DNA of 64,000 nucleotides from Polyangia bacterium (GCA_030424595.1 JAUHWG010000009.1:124001-188000), one strand, 5' to 3'. Numbered from the stretch's first letter, positions 30,464-41,306 are shown. Made by a program: numbers and translations. The notes: generated by a model not told the origin, from the letters alone.

Positions 30464-31387
30464 CTACGGCATCGTGCACGCGTAGAGCGCGTCGAATTGT
30501 GCTTCGCAGCCCTCGACGATCGGGAGATCGTCGTCGGCGCAGGTGAAGGTCGGCTCGGCGCCGACGCAGGCGAGCATCTTGTTGTAGTCGAGCATGCAGG
30601 GGCCGTTTAGGATGTTCACGCAACCATCGACGCAGGCCTCGAGGTCGGGTGGTCCCCCCGCACAGCCGGCGTCGACGACCGACGGGCAGATCTCGTCGCA
30701 GCTCAGGCACTCCGCAGGGAAGACCTCGAGGGGCTCCCAGGCGCCTCCTTCACAGGTGAGCACGTTGCAGAACTCGCAGGGATCTTCGCAGCCGGGGGAG
30801 CAGAACTCCCCCTCGATCGTGCAAGCGCTGCCCTCCGGGGGGAGGTTGTCGGGATCGCAGGGGAAGTCGCACTCGCTCGGGTCGCCGGGGCCGATGAAGG
30901 TGTACTTCCAGAGCCCCTCGGTGCAGATCGCGTCGGTGTAGGGGAGGCAGAGATCCTTGTTCGGCGCGCAGCTCTCTCCCTCGTCGGCGCAGGGGCTGTC
31001 CTCTGGGGGGACGTCGTCGTCGCCGCAGGGGATCGGCGTGCAGAGCTCGGGATCGCCGGGTTCAACCTGTCCGTAGACCCAGGCGCCGCCTTCGCAGGTC
31101 GCGGTCGCATAGCCGCCGCAGGGCTGCGCGTCGGGGGCACAGAGCGCGCCATCCTCGGTGCAGGCGCTGCCCTCGGGGGGGAGAGAGTCGCCGCAGGCGA
31201 CCGGATCGTCGCTCGTCGACGCGGTATCCGTGGCGTCGGTCGTCGTGCCGGTCGCGCTCTCCGAGTCCGCGGTCGTGGCCGTCTCTGTGGTGCCGCTGCC
31301 GCCCGTACAGCCCGCGCTGACGAGGGGGCCCGCGCCCAGGAGGACGAGGCCGAGAACGTGCTGACGTAGGTTCATCGATAAGGTCAT
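30464..31387 (-). CDS. Cys-rich lipoprotein with internal repeats
   Basis: 307 aa. Signal peptide with lipobox LVSAGC, then a Thr/Ser/Asp linker (about 25-60). The body is a series of Cys modules with a recurring pattern (L/V)PPEGSAC-x-x-x-G-x-x-C (for example SLPPEGSACTEDGALC, VPPEDSPCADEGESC, LPPEGSACTIEGEFC), suggesting about three tandem copies of a small disulfide domain. The final part resembles myxobacterial Cys-rich surface lipoproteins (CVDGCVNILNGPCMLDYNKMLAC). Function unknown. The start at 31387 is favoured over ATG 31375 because TAGGCT sits 7 nt before it. Confidence 0.82.
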   Translation of the reverse strand: MTLSMNLRQHVLGLVLLGAGPLVSAGCTGGSGTTETATTADSESATGTTTDATDTASTSDDPVACGDSLPPEGSACTEDGALCAPDAQPCGGYATATCEGGAWVYGQVEPGDPELCTPIPCGDDDVPPEDSPCADEGESCAPNKDLCLPYTDAICTEGLWKYTFIGPGDPSECDFPCDPDNLPPEGSACTIEGEFCSPGCEDPCEFCNVLTCEGGAWEPLEVFPAECLSCDEICPSVVDAGCAGGPPDLEACVDGCVNILNGPCMLDYNKMLACVGAEPTFTCADDDLPIVEGCEAQFDALYACTMP

Positions 31388-31394
31388 ACGGTAG

Positions 31395-31400
31395 AGCCTA
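31395..31400 (-). promoter_or_regulatory. -10-like TAGGCT 7 nt before the lipoprotein start
   Basis: Minus-strand TAGGCT, seven nucleotides, then ATG 31387. Fits the leaderless pattern. Confidence 0.45.
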
Positions 31401-31473
31401 TCAGCCTCCGCTGCAGAGCGGCCAGATCGGGCCAGTTCACCGTTCTAGGCGGTCTCATGCGCCACAAGGTCCC

Positions 31474-32244
31474 TCACGGTGCAGCGCTCGCGTCTTCGCC
31501 CCTGGGGAGCTCTGGTAGAGGCCTCGGAAGGAGTGGATCGCCGTGCGCCTCCTCTGTGAGGAGCGCGCTGGAGAGGGCCTCGAGCCTCGCGTCGAGGCGG
31601 CGGACCACGCTGAGTATCTCGTCCTCCTCAGGGTCGACGAAGAGAGATGTCATGAAGCCCGCGGCATAGCCGAAGACTCCGATGCCGGCGAACATCACGA
31701 ACGATGCGACAGCTCGTCCAGGCCCTGTCGTCGGCGCGATATCGCCGTAGCCAACAGTCGTCAGCGTGACAAAGGCCCACCACAGGGCGTCGCTCAGCTT
31801 CGTAGGCTCGACCGCCTGGAGCCCGAGACCCCCAGCGAGAACCAGCGAGCCGATCACGCCGATCGCCTGCACGGCCTGGGTCGCACGACCGCGATACCGA
31901 CGCGCTCTCCAGGCGACCCGGAGCACGCGGATGATGCGGACGATCCGGATCCCTCGGAGCCCCTGGAAGGCATAGCTGAACGGTAGGGACGAGAGGAGGT
32001 CCATGAGCGTCGCCGGCCGCCTGAGGTGACGCCACCGATCCTCGGCGTACACGAGCTCTAGGACCCACTCAAAGAAGAAGAGCGCGCAGAAGACCAGGTT
32101 CTCCAGGTCGTAGGCGGCTCCGAAGCGACGTGCCCCCAGCGCGAGGTCGAGGACGATGGTCGTGAACATCGGTATGAGGAGCAGGTTGTTGATGAAGCGG
32201 GTGCCCCTCAGGATCGCCGGTTGAGCGCGTGTCGTGTTCGACAT
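31474..32244 (-). CDS. Voltage-gated-type potassium channel subunit
   Basis: 256 aa from ATG 32244 (MSNTTRAQ). Six membrane segments: S1 near LLLIPMFTTIVLDLAL, S2 NLVFCALFFFEWVLELVY, S3 LMDLLSSLPFSYAF, and S4 GIRIVRIIRVLRVAWRARR with Arg every third residue (the voltage sensor). The pore helix and selectivity filter LTTVGYGD come before S6. Forms a tetrameric K+-selective pore in the inner membrane. The C-terminal tail (VDPEEDEILSVVRRLDARLEAL) is probably a short coiled coil for assembly. A TATGAT hexamer lies about 9 nt before the chosen ATG; the frame opens further to 32346 but that part has no channel-like sequence. Confidence 0.92.
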   Translation of the reverse strand: MSNTTRAQPAILRGTRFINNLLLIPMFTTIVLDLALGARRFGAAYDLENLVFCALFFFEWVLELVYAEDRWRHLRRPATLMDLLSSLPFSYAFQGLRGIRIVRIIRVLRVAWRARRYRGRATQAVQAIGVIGSLVLAGGLGLQAVEPTKLSDALWWAFVTLTTVGYGDIAPTTGPGRAVASFVMFAGIGVFGYAAGFMTSLFVDPEEDEILSVVRRLDARLEALSSALLTEEAHGDPLLPRPLPELPRGEDASAAP

Positions 32245-32404
32245 GTCTCTACAATCATATAGTTTCTCGCCTTCGTCCTGGGCCTCTCCTACTCCTCCTC
32301 CTTGAGAGAGGACGCTGTCCTTGAGTTGGACATGCTCAGCGGTCAACGATCGCCGGAGACCTCGGCGTCTGGGCGCTGTGGCAGGTCGAGCCTCGGTCGC
32401 CGCC

Positions 32405-34843
32405 CTACTCCGCGCCGAAGTCCGTCGCCGTCGTCGACCGCTCGATCCTGAGGGTGCCGCCGGCGGCGAGCTGCTCCCAGGTGATCCAGGGTCGATCGAG
32501 CGGGATCCCGTTGTAGGTCGCGCTGGCGACGTAGATCGCCGAAGCTCCGCTCTCTCCTTCGGCGATGATCGCGAGCCGGCGCTCGGGAGCTGCCGAGTCG
32601 CCGAGGTCGAGCTCTAGGCGGTCGAAGATCGGCGCTGTGATCCAATAGCCGTCGCTGCCGGGGAGCGGGTAGAGGCCGATCGCCGACCAGACGTACCAGG
32701 CGCTCATGGTCCCGGCGTCGTCGTTGCCGGGGAGCCCGTCGGGGCCGAGGCCGTAGCTGCGCTCGCGGGCCCAGGTGACCCAACGCTGGGTCGAGGCCGG
32801 GTCGCCGATCTCCGAGAAGAGGTAGGCGTTGTGGAGCGAGGGCTCGTTCGACTGCCAGTAGAGCGAGACCTGCTCGAGCGGGCTGTAGGCGCCGCTGGTG
32901 TAGAAGGCCGCCGAGTCCTCGAAGTAGGCCGCGAGGCGCTCGCGCATCGCCGCCTTGCCGCCGAGCGTGTCGGCGAGGCCGAGGGCGTCGTGGGGGACCG
33001 ACCAGAGGTAGTGGTGCGCGGTCCCCTCGGCGTAGTAGCCCTGCCACACGTCCGGGTCGAAGCCCTCGGTGACGAAGCTGCCGTCGGCGCGTCGACCGAT
33101 CAAATAGCCGAGGTCCGGCTCCCAGAGGTTGCGCCAATTGCCAGCGCTGGCGCCGAAGAGCTCGGCGTCGTCGCTGTCGCCGCGACGGGCCGCCCAGCGG
33201 CCGAGGGAGTAGTCTGCGTGCGCGAATTCCAGGGTCCGCGAGGCGGCGGAGCCGGTGTCGTCGGCGGCGACCCAGCCGCGCTCACGGTAGCCGGCGATCC
33301 CTGAGCGGCCGGCGTTCTCGCGGGGCTCGGTCGCGTGCATCCGGGCGGCGGCGTAGGCCGCGTCCTCGTCGAAGCCGTCGATGTCCTTGAGGACAGAATC
33401 AGCGAGGACGATGTCCGCGCTGGTCCCGACCATACCGCCGGTGTAGCCGATCCCGAGGGGCCACTTCGGCAGGTCTCCCCCCTGCTCCGCCATCGTCACC
33501 AGCGAGCGCATCATGTCGCCGTGACGCTCGCGCTGGAGCAGGTTGAAGAGGGGGTGGACGGTCCGGTAGGTGTCCCAGAGCGAGAAGTCGCTGTAGTAGG
33601 TGAAGTCGTCGGCGATGTGGACCGCGTCGTCAAAGCCCCGGTAGGCGCCGCTCTGATCCGTGAAGATCGTCGGCGCGAGGAAGCTGCGATAGAGCGCCGA
33701 GTAGAGGAGGCGGCGAGCGTCGTCGCTGCCGCCCAAGACCCGCACCCGCCCGAGCTCCGCCTCCCAGGCCTCAGCGGCGGCGCTGCGGGTGTCGTCAAAG
33801 CTCTCGTCGCCGAGGGCCGCGAGGTTCGCCTCGGCCTCGTCCATCGACACGTAGGAGATCGCCAGGTCGAGCTCGACGGTCCCGTCGTCGCCGGGCTCGT
33901 CGCTGAGCGCGAAGGTCAGCCAGGCGCCGATCTCCGCCCCGGTCATCGTCTCGTCGCCGCCGAGGAGCTCGCCTTCGTCGTCCCACACGCCGTAGCCGGC
34001 GAGGGGGCGAGAGAAGCGTCCGGCGAAGTAGGTCGGCAGGCCGCCGAAGCGCTTGGAGTAGCTGCCGACGACCGTCGTCATCCCGCGCAGGGTCCCGCTC
34101 TTCGGGTCGACGCTCACCTCGCTCGCGGTCGAGCGCCCGTCGGCCGGGTTGTAGCCGAGGTTGAGGATGATGGTCGCCTCCGGGGTCGGCTCATCCCAGG
34201 TGTAGCGGTGGCGGGCGACCCGGTCGGTCGCGGTCAGCTCGGCCCGGACCCCGGGGCCCTCGAGGGTCGCCGCGTAGTAGCCCGGGCTCGCCTCCTCGTC
34301 CTCGTGGCTGAAGGGGGAGCGGGCGCCGGCGATCGCCGCCTTGCTCGCCTCCATGCCGACCGTCGGCGTGACCAGGAGCGCGCCGTAGTCGGGGACGCCC
34401 ATGCCGTTTATCCGGCTGTGGCTAAAGCCCCAGATGTCGGTCTGGTCGTAGTGATAGCCGGTGCAGTTGAGGAACGAGATCTGGAGCGGGCCGAGCCCGG
34501 TGTCGGGCCCCGGCTTGATCATGCCGAAGGGGCGGGAGGCCCCGGGGTTCATCGTCCCGACCGCGTAGCCGAGGCCGCCGCTGCCGATCAGGGGATCGAC
34601 CGCGGGGGTCAGCGCCTCGTCGGGCCACGGGTAGGGATCAAAGCCCTCACCGGTGGTGCCCGCCGTCGTCGTCTCACCGTCGGTCGCGGAGTCGGTCGCG
34701 GAGTCCGTCACGGAGTCGGAGCCCTCGCCGGTCGACGAACCCGTGGCGCCCTCGGTCGCCTCGCCCTGCGGATCGCCAGCGCAGGCGAGCAGGGCGGAGG
34801 TGGCGACGGCGAAGGGGAGCCTGAGGGCGCGGGAGACCATCAT
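32405..34843 (-). CDS. GH92-family glycoside hydrolase lipoprotein (alpha-mannosidase-like)
   Basis: 812 aa. The lipobox-like SALLAC near residue 20 and a Ser/Thr/Asp/Gly linker indicate a lipid-anchored exported enzyme. The catalytic domain begins at VDPLIGSGGLGYAVGTMNPGA and contains hallmark GH92 segments: GFSHSRINGMG, EGTAHHYLWSVPHD, and GNDDAGTMSAWYVWSAIGLYP. GH92 enzymes are Ca2+-dependent exo-acting mannosidases that remove alpha-linked mannose from glycans. In a predatory myxobacterium this would suit degradation of yeast or other microbial glycoproteins (inference). Three start codons lie together (GTG 34846, ATG 34843, ATG 34840). Same strand as the hydrolase upstream, 89 bp away. 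Confidence 0.92.
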   Translation of the reverse strand: MMVSRALRLPFAVATSALLACAGDPQGEATEGATGSSTGEGSDSVTDSATDSATDGETTTAGTTGEGFDPYPWPDEALTPAVDPLIGSGGLGYAVGTMNPGASRPFGMIKPGPDTGLGPLQISFLNCTGYHYDQTDIWGFSHSRINGMGVPDYGALLVTPTVGMEASKAAIAGARSPFSHEDEEASPGYYAATLEGPGVRAELTATDRVARHRYTWDEPTPEATIILNLGYNPADGRSTASEVSVDPKSGTLRGMTTVVGSYSKRFGGLPTYFAGRFSRPLAGYGVWDDEGELLGGDETMTGAEIGAWLTFALSDEPGDDGTVELDLAISYVSMDEAEANLAALGDESFDDTRSAAAEAWEAELGRVRVLGGSDDARRLLYSALYRSFLAPTIFTDQSGAYRGFDDAVHIADDFTYYSDFSLWDTYRTVHPLFNLLQRERHGDMMRSLVTMAEQGGDLPKWPLGIGYTGGMVGTSADIVLADSVLKDIDGFDEDAAYAAARMHATEPRENAGRSGIAGYRERGWVAADDTGSAASRTLEFAHADYSLGRWAARRGDSDDAELFGASAGNWRNLWEPDLGYLIGRRADGSFVTEGFDPDVWQGYYAEGTAHHYLWSVPHDALGLADTLGGKAAMRERLAAYFEDSAAFYTSGAYSPLEQVSLYWQSNEPSLHNAYLFSEIGDPASTQRWVTWARERSYGLGPDGLPGNDDAGTMSAWYVWSAIGLYPLPGSDGYWITAPIFDRLELDLGDSAAPERRLAIIAEGESGASAIYVASATYNGIPLDRPWITWEQLAAGGTLRIERSTTATDFGAE

Positions 34844-34848
34844 CACCG

Positions 34849-34854
34849 ACGATA
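34849..34854 (-). promoter_or_regulatory. -10-like TATCGT 5 nt before the GH92 ATG
   Basis: Minus-strand TATCGT, five nucleotides, ATG 34843 (eight to ATG 34840). Supports a leaderless start. Confidence 0.45.
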
Positions 34855-34881
34855 GTCGAAGCTCAGCGCGGGTGGTATCAC

Positions 34882-34926
34882 CAGGCTCACAGGCTCACAG
34901 GCTCACAGGCTCGCAGGCTCACAGGC
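34882..34926. repeat. 8-bp tandem repeat CAGGCTCA, about 5.5 copies
   Basis: Occupies the gap between the stop of the alpha/beta hydrolase gene and the promoter of GH92. One unit has G instead of A at the last position. Confidence 0.9.
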
Positions 34927-34932
34927 GGCGAT

Positions 34933-36468
34933 CTATTTCTCGTGGCCGGGCGCGAAGCGCTCGCCTATCCAGTCGCTCACCAGCGTCAGCACCTCGGGCG
35001 AGATCGTCGTCTCGATCGTCGCGTACTCCTCGACGGTCCCGGTGAGCGCGGGCTGGAGAATGTGGTTCAGCCCCGGGAAGCTCTGCGTCGTCACGTCCTT
35101 GTTGCGGGCCTTCTTGAGGGCCTTTTCGATGCCCGCGAGGTTCTCGCCTGCTCGCACCTGGAGATCGAGCTCGCCGCCGATCGCCAGGACTGCCGTCCTC
35201 TTCAGCTTGCGCAGGGCGGGCTGCGGGTCGCTGTTGACGAAGGACTTGAACCACGGCGACGTCATCTGGCCGAGGGCCTGGTTGGTCATCGCGTCCTTGG
35301 TCGCCTCGTCGATCCCGCGTCCGGCGACCTGGAGGTCGATCAGCGTCCGCAGCTTCTCGCTGAGGTCGTCCTTCGAGGCACCCCGCTTGATCGCCTGGAT
35401 CACGGCCCTGTGGGCAGCGGCTTCGCGGTCGAGGCTCTCGGGGTCCTTGCCGGCGGCGGCTCCGAGGTCGCGGCTTTGTCGCTCGAGGATCGTCGCGCCG
35501 GAGAGGGCCGGAGCCGAGAGGAGCACGATAAACGCGACCGCCTTGGGGTCCCGCGCGGCGGCCATCGGCGCGAGCATTCCGCCCTCGCTGTGGCCGAGGA
35601 TGCCGATCGCCTTGGGGTTGATGCGGGCGTCGCCCGCGAGGGCGAGGACCATCGCCAGGGCGTCCTCGGTGAGCTCTTCGTGGGTCGTCTCCATGTAGGA
35701 GCCGGTGGATCCGCCGACGCCGCGGTCGTCGCAGCGGATGCTCGCGATCGAGGAGCGCGCGAGGTGATCGGCGATGACCAAGAAGAGGCGGTGCTCAAAG
35801 AGCTCCGAGTCGCGGTTCTGAGCGCCCGAGCCCGAGAGGAGGGCGACTGCGGGGTAGACCGCGTCGCCGTCGGGGACGACCATCGTGCAGGCGAGCTTGA
35901 CGTCTCCGCGGGCGAGCTCGAGCTCGCGGGTCGCGTAGGGGAATGGTTCGACGGGGTTCTGCGGCCTCGGGGCGCTGTAGGTCTCGCCCGGGGCGAGGCG
36001 CTTGAGGGTGACCGGGAAGGACTGTCCCGCTTGCTCAAAGGTGCCGACCGCTCGGTCGCCGCCCGGCTCATGCTCGACGGCGACGAAGGCCCAGCGATCC
36101 TCAGGGGCGCCAGCGGGCGCGAGGACGAAGTCGAAGCCCTCGTCGGTGACCTCGACGTCCCGCAGCGGGTACTCCTTGAGCCCGGATTGTGGGAGATCGA
36201 GGGTGGCCCCCCAGGCCCCGTCGTCGCCGGGGGTGAGGCGGACGATCATCCGCATCGACGACCCTGGGACGGCGATGTCTCCGACCCATTGGGCTGGCTC
36301 CACAGGCTCGGGTTCGGGCTCGGGCTCGGCCTCGACCACCGGCGCAGGTCCCGCGGTGAGCGGCTTGGGCGGCTCGGCGCTCTGCTTCTTCGGCCCGCAG
36401 GCGAGGGCCAGGCTGAGGCCGCAGAGGCTGAGCGTCCGCGCTATTGCGAAGGTCGAGGGCCGGGGCAT
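34933..36468 (-). CDS. Alpha/beta-hydrolase lipoprotein
   Basis: 511 aa. Lipobox LALAC near residue 24, followed by a Pro/Glu spacer (EPEPEPEPVEP). A beta-rich N-terminal domain (about 60-165) precedes the hydrolase fold. The nucleophile elbow is GHSEGG (Ser), preceded by RCDDRGVGGS; the acid is probably in IGGELDLQV and the His in GLNHILQ. The insertion between the Ser and the acid (about 100 residues, helical) is a cap domain. This arrangement fits extracellular esterases or peptidase-like hydrolases with a DUF-type N-terminal domain; substrate unknown. Divergent from the LysM endopeptidase. Confidence 0.88.
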   Translation of the reverse strand: MPRPSTFAIARTLSLCGLSLALACGPKKQSAEPPKPLTAGPAPVVEAEPEPEPEPVEPAQWVGDIAVPGSSMRMIVRLTPGDDGAWGATLDLPQSGLKEYPLRDVEVTDEGFDFVLAPAGAPEDRWAFVAVEHEPGGDRAVGTFEQAGQSFPVTLKRLAPGETYSAPRPQNPVEPFPYATRELELARGDVKLACTMVVPDGDAVYPAVALLSGSGAQNRDSELFEHRLFLVIADHLARSSIASIRCDDRGVGGSTGSYMETTHEELTEDALAMVLALAGDARINPKAIGILGHSEGGMLAPMAAARDPKAVAFIVLLSAPALSGATILERQSRDLGAAAGKDPESLDREAAAHRAVIQAIKRGASKDDLSEKLRTLIDLQVAGRGIDEATKDAMTNQALGQMTSPWFKSFVNSDPQPALRKLKRTAVLAIGGELDLQVRAGENLAGIEKALKKARNKDVTTQSFPGLNHILQPALTGTVEEYATIETTISPEVLTLVSDWIGERFAPGHEK

Positions 36469-36474
36469 CGGCCG

Positions 36475-36480
36475 ATGGTA
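36475..36480 (-). promoter_or_regulatory. -10-like TACCAT 6 nt before the hydrolase ATG
   Basis: Minus-strand TACCAT, CGGCCG, then ATG 36468. Exact 6-nt spacing as for the genes at 23502, 41313, 54958 and 57505. Confidence 0.55.
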
Positions 36481-36559
36481 GCGGCCGTCGCGCGGAATTG
36501 GCAGGCTTGGCGCCCGGCCCTGGGACGGTGGGAAATTTGCCCGGCTAGAGGTCGATAGC

Positions 36560-36565
36560 TATCAC
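36560..36565 (+). promoter_or_regulatory. -10-like TATCAC 5 nt before the endopeptidase GTG
   Basis: Part of the palindrome GATAGCTATC (36554-36563). Five nucleotides separate it from GTG 36571, a near-leaderless arrangement. Confidence 0.4.
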
Positions 36566-36570
36566 TCCGA

Positions 36571-37725
36571 GTGGTGCAACGCCCGCCTCATCGTCGCCCA
36601 CGACGACCCCTGCGCCGGGGTCGCGCTCGTCACTTCGCGCTCAGCGTCGGGCTCGGGTTTTTGGCGGTCTCCGGGCTGATTGTCGTACTGGGTGTCGTAC
36701 TGGGCGTCGTCGCCGGACCCTCGGTCCAAGCCGCGACGCCGCGGGAGCAGACCGCGGTCCACCGGGTCGGCAAGGGCGAGAGCCTGAGCCGGATCTCCCG
36801 GAGCTACGGCTGTCGGATCGCCGATCTGCAGGCGGCCAACGGCATGGGCGAGCGGACGGTGATCTACCCGGGAGAGCGGCTCGAGATCCCGAATTGCGGC
36901 CCCGGATCGTCGTCGCAGGGGAAGAGCGGGAAGAAGAACGGGCCGGAGCTCGTCCACCACCGCGTCCGCAAGGGCGAGAGCCTGAGCCGGATAGCCCAGC
37001 GCTACGGCTGTTCGCCCGACGACATCCGCACCCGCAACAACCTCCGCGGGAGCATGATCCATCCGGGGATGGAGCTGGTCGTCCCCCGCGGTGGGGGTGG
37101 CAAGGCCGCGGTCGAGGTCAAGAAGGGGCAGAGCGTCGGCAAGCCCCAGCGCGGCAGCCTGACCGGCGGCGTCCAGCTCCCCTCCGATCGCGCGTACTAC
37201 CGCCGTCGGACGGCCCGCGCCTACGGGGCCTCGCACACGGTCGAGTACACCCGGCAGGCGATCGCGACGGTCCGCGCTCGCTATCCGAAGATCCATCGCC
37301 TCGCGATCGGTGACCTCTCCCATGACGGGGGCGGGGCGCTCTCGGGGCACCGATCCCACCAGTCCGGGCGCGATGTCGACGTCGGCCTCTACTATCGTCG
37401 CAAGCCCTCGGGGTACCCCAAGGAGTTCGCGCCCGGCACGGCGAAGAACCTGCACCTCGGCGCTACGTGGGAGCTGGTCAACGCGCTCATCGGGACCCGG
37501 AAGCTCGCCGGTGGGGTCGAGCATATCTTCCTCGACTACGAGCTCCAGGGCCTGCTCTACAAGTACGCGAAGGAGCAAGGGGTCAAGCGCAGCCTCTTGG
37601 CGGAGGTGTTTCAGTATCCGCGGGGCAAGGGCCACGCAGGGACGCTGATCCAGCACGTTCCGGCCCATCACGATCACCTGCACATCCGCTACAAGTGCCC
37701 GAAGGGCGACAGCGGCTGCAAGTAG
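36571..37725 (+). CDS. Murein endopeptidase of the MepA/M74 type with two LysM domains
   Basis: 384 aa. A basic N terminus and one hydrophobic helix (about 22-50) export it. Two LysM domains, each with the Y.V-GESLSRI pattern (HRVGKGESLSRISRSYGC and HRVRKGESLSRIAQRYGC), would hold it on peptidoglycan. The C-terminal domain shows the zinc-site arrangement of penicillin-insensitive endopeptidases (LAS metallopeptidases): SGHRSHQSGRDVDVG and HHDHLHIRYKC. Such enzymes cut D-alanyl-diaminopimelate crosslinks. May serve cell-wall growth or attack on prey walls. GTG start. Confidence 0.93.
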   Translation: MVQRPPHRRPRRPLRRGRARHFALSVGLGFLAVSGLIVVLGVVLGVVAGPSVQAATPREQTAVHRVGKGESLSRISRSYGCRIADLQAANGMGERTVIYPGERLEIPNCGPGSSSQGKSGKKNGPELVHHRVRKGESLSRIAQRYGCSPDDIRTRNNLRGSMIHPGMELVVPRGGGGKAAVEVKKGQSVGKPQRGSLTGGVQLPSDRAYYRRRTARAYGASHTVEYTRQAIATVRARYPKIHRLAIGDLSHDGGGALSGHRSHQSGRDVDVGLYYRRKPSGYPKEFAPGTAKNLHLGATWELVNALIGTRKLAGGVEHIFLDYELQGLLYKYAKEQGVKRSLLAEVFQYPRGKGHAGTLIQHVPAHHDHLHIRYKCPKGDSGCK

Positions 37726-37740
37726 GGGCGACCGCTGGGG

Positions 37741-37840
37741 GGCGGACTGTCCTTTGTGTCCTGTTGAGCGGGCTGGACGTGAGCAGGGGCTGTCGCGGGT
37801 GGAGGTATGTCTCTTGGGTCCTGTTGAGCGGGCGGGAGGC
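37741..37840. repeat. Two 60-bp direct repeat units in the gap before the AgmX-like gene
   Basis: Positions 37741-37780 and 37801-37840 align at exact 60-bp offset and share GTCCTGTTGAGCGGGC (37758-37773 and 37818-37833). The gap 37726-38115 holds no gene. A perfect TTGACA occurs at 37889-37894 but no good -10 follows at the right distance. Confidence 0.7.
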
Positions 37841-38115
37841 AGGTAGGGCGTCGTTTCGTCGCCTGCTTCCAACTTCGCTAACACAGCGTTGACATTGGCC
37901 CTGTCCAGGCGCGCGTTCTTGGCGGGGTCGTGACTTGCGGTGATGGGGGCTGGAGACCCAAGGGGCTGGGAGAACAGCGGTCTGCGGGGTGTTGTGGGCC
38001 GTAAGCAGGCCGTAAACCGACGCAATAGGCCGCTGGATGGTCCGTCGAAGGGAATGTGACCGCGAGCGAGGTGCCCGCGGCTGACACAAACGACGACGAA
38101 CTCAAGGAGACCATC

Positions 38116-39087
38116 ATGACCCGCACGACCGCCACCGAGTCCCTCTACGGAGCCCGCAGCCACGAGTCCGCGCTCTTCTCGGTCTCCTCGATCGACGAGG
38201 CTCGGGGGGCGCGGACGCCCTCCAGCGAGACCTCCTGCACCATCGACGTGAGGACGATCGCCGCGAGCTCTGCGCTCGACGACACGCCGCCGCTGATGCG
38301 CATGGAGACGACCCCCGCGCCGAAGACGAGGTCCCGCAAGGGTGGCCTCTACGTCATGACCGCGGCCCTGGGCCTCGGGCTTATCTCCTCTCTCACGGCG
38401 ATCGCCTCGCCTCCTCGCGCCGCCCCGGCGGTGTCGACCGAAGGCTTCGAGCTCGAGGACTCCGCCAGCGCGATCTTCGACGAGCCCTTCGAGGACGGCG
38501 TGGTCATCCTCGCGGTCGAGGAGGCGGATGAGGAGGACGACGAGATGCCCGAGCCGGTGGTCGAGCCGGAGCCGGAGCCGGAGCCGAAGGCGAAGGCGAA
38601 GCGCAAGAGCAGCAAGTCGAGGACCGCAAGGGCGAAGGCCCCGAAGAAGGCCGCTGCGAAGCCGGCCGCCAAGGAGCCGGCGAAGGCCCCCGCGAAGGTC
38701 GCCTCGGAGGCGCTCGACCCGATGTCCGCCGACTGCCTCCTCAACCCCGCGAAGTGCAAGGCGCCCAAGCCCGCACCCGTGGAGGAGGCGCCCGCCAAGC
38801 CGAGCGTGTCGCTGCCCGAGAAGCTGAGCACCTCCGCCCTCAAGGCCGGGATCTCGGGGACGAAGGACCGCGCGGAGCGGGTCTGTGATGACCTCGCGAG
38901 CTCCGGCGACAAGGTCCAGGTGAAGCTCTCGATCCGCGGGAGCACCGGCGCTGTCACCAGCGCCGCCGCCCAGGGTGCCGCCGCGAGCACGAAGCTCGGC
39001 GCCTGCGTCGCCCGCGAGCTCGCCAAGTCCACCTTCGACCGCTTCGTCGCGCCCCAGCAGGGCCTCATCGCCACCGTCCGCTTCTAG
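38116..39087 (+). CDS. Single-pass membrane protein with AgmX/TonB-like C-terminal domain
   Basis: 323 aa from ATG 38116, decided by a strong AAGGAG ribosome-binding site 6 nt upstream. A cytoplasmic N-terminal segment (about 75 residues) is followed by one membrane helix (LYVMTAALGLGLISSLTAIA). A periplasm-facing part has an acidic patch, an EPEPEPEPK repeat and a Lys/Ala/Pro-rich spacer (KKAAAKPAAKEPAKAPAK). The C-terminal 90 residues (VQVKLSIRGSTGAVTSAAAQG... CVARELAKSTFDRF...ATVRF) resemble the AgmX/PglI C-terminal domain of myxobacterial motility-associated and other envelope proteins, related in layout to TonB. The spacer would reach across the periplasm. No Ton or gliding genes adjoin. 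Followed by a terminator. Confidence 0.78.
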   Translation: MTRTTATESLYGARSHESALFSVSSIDEARGARTPSSETSCTIDVRTIAASSALDDTPPLMRMETTPAPKTRSRKGGLYVMTAALGLGLISSLTAIASPPRAAPAVSTEGFELEDSASAIFDEPFEDGVVILAVEEADEEDDEMPEPVVEPEPEPEPKAKAKRKSSKSRTARAKAPKKAAAKPAAKEPAKAPAKVASEALDPMSADCLLNPAKCKAPKPAPVEEAPAKPSVSLPEKLSTSALKAGISGTKDRAERVCDDLASSGDKVQVKLSIRGSTGAVTSAAAQGAAASTKLGACVARELAKSTFDRFVAPQQGLIATVRF

Positions 39088-39121
39088 CGGCCAACCCCCA
39101 ACGTCGTCCCCACGACACCCG

Positions 39122-39160
39122 CCGGGCGGCGGCCTCCCAAGGCCGTCGCCCGGAGCTTTT
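39122..39160 (+). terminator. Intrinsic terminator of the AgmX-like gene
   Basis: 39122-39135 pairs with 39140-39153 (14 bp including one G-T pair), loop CCCA, then AGCTTTT. Confidence 0.8.
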
Positions 39161-39322
39161 GGTTGATCTGGTCGGCTTGGTCGGGCGAGGACCGATGGTA
39201 GCGCGGTCCCAGCGGCGATGGGCGGAAACCCACCTTGGCCGGATTGCCCTGCTTGGCCTGCTTGGCCGGCTCGCCACGCCTCCTCTGCGCGCCTGCGCTG
39301 GTCAAGCGTTCGCCCCTCTGGT

Positions 39323-41035
<1,713 letters not shown>

Positions 41036-41225
41036 GGGCGGGTGGCGACGCCCTCGGGCTCGCCCCGCCAGCGCCTGCTCTCCGGTGCGCTTTGTCTGGT
41101 AGTGCGGCGCCAGGTAGTGCGGCGCCGGGTAACGCGAGGTTCGTCTGAGCCGAAGGAGTCCAGACGCCGCGAGGGCACGAGAGGCACGGCGGCCTGCTGG
41201 CGTGATGGGCTCGGTGAACGCTGGT

Positions 41226-41286
41226 CAAAGGCAAGGGCGAAGGCGAAGGCGAAGGAAAAGGCGAAGGAAAAGGCGAAGGAAAAGGG
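41226..41286. repeat. Purine-rich 6/12-bp tandem repeat
   Basis: GGCGAA units, then three GGCGAAGGAAAA units, in the 277-bp gap between prfC and the Rieske gene. Two copies of GGTAGTGCGGCGCC also lie in this gap (about 41098-41126). Confidence 0.85.
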
Positions 41287-41300
41287 CTCCGCACTTGGGC

Positions 41301-41306
41301 TAGGAT
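41301..41306 (+). promoter_or_regulatory. -10-like TAGGAT 6 nt before the Rieske gene
   Basis: TAGGAT, CCGCGG, ATG 41313. No Shine-Dalgarno. Confidence 0.55.
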
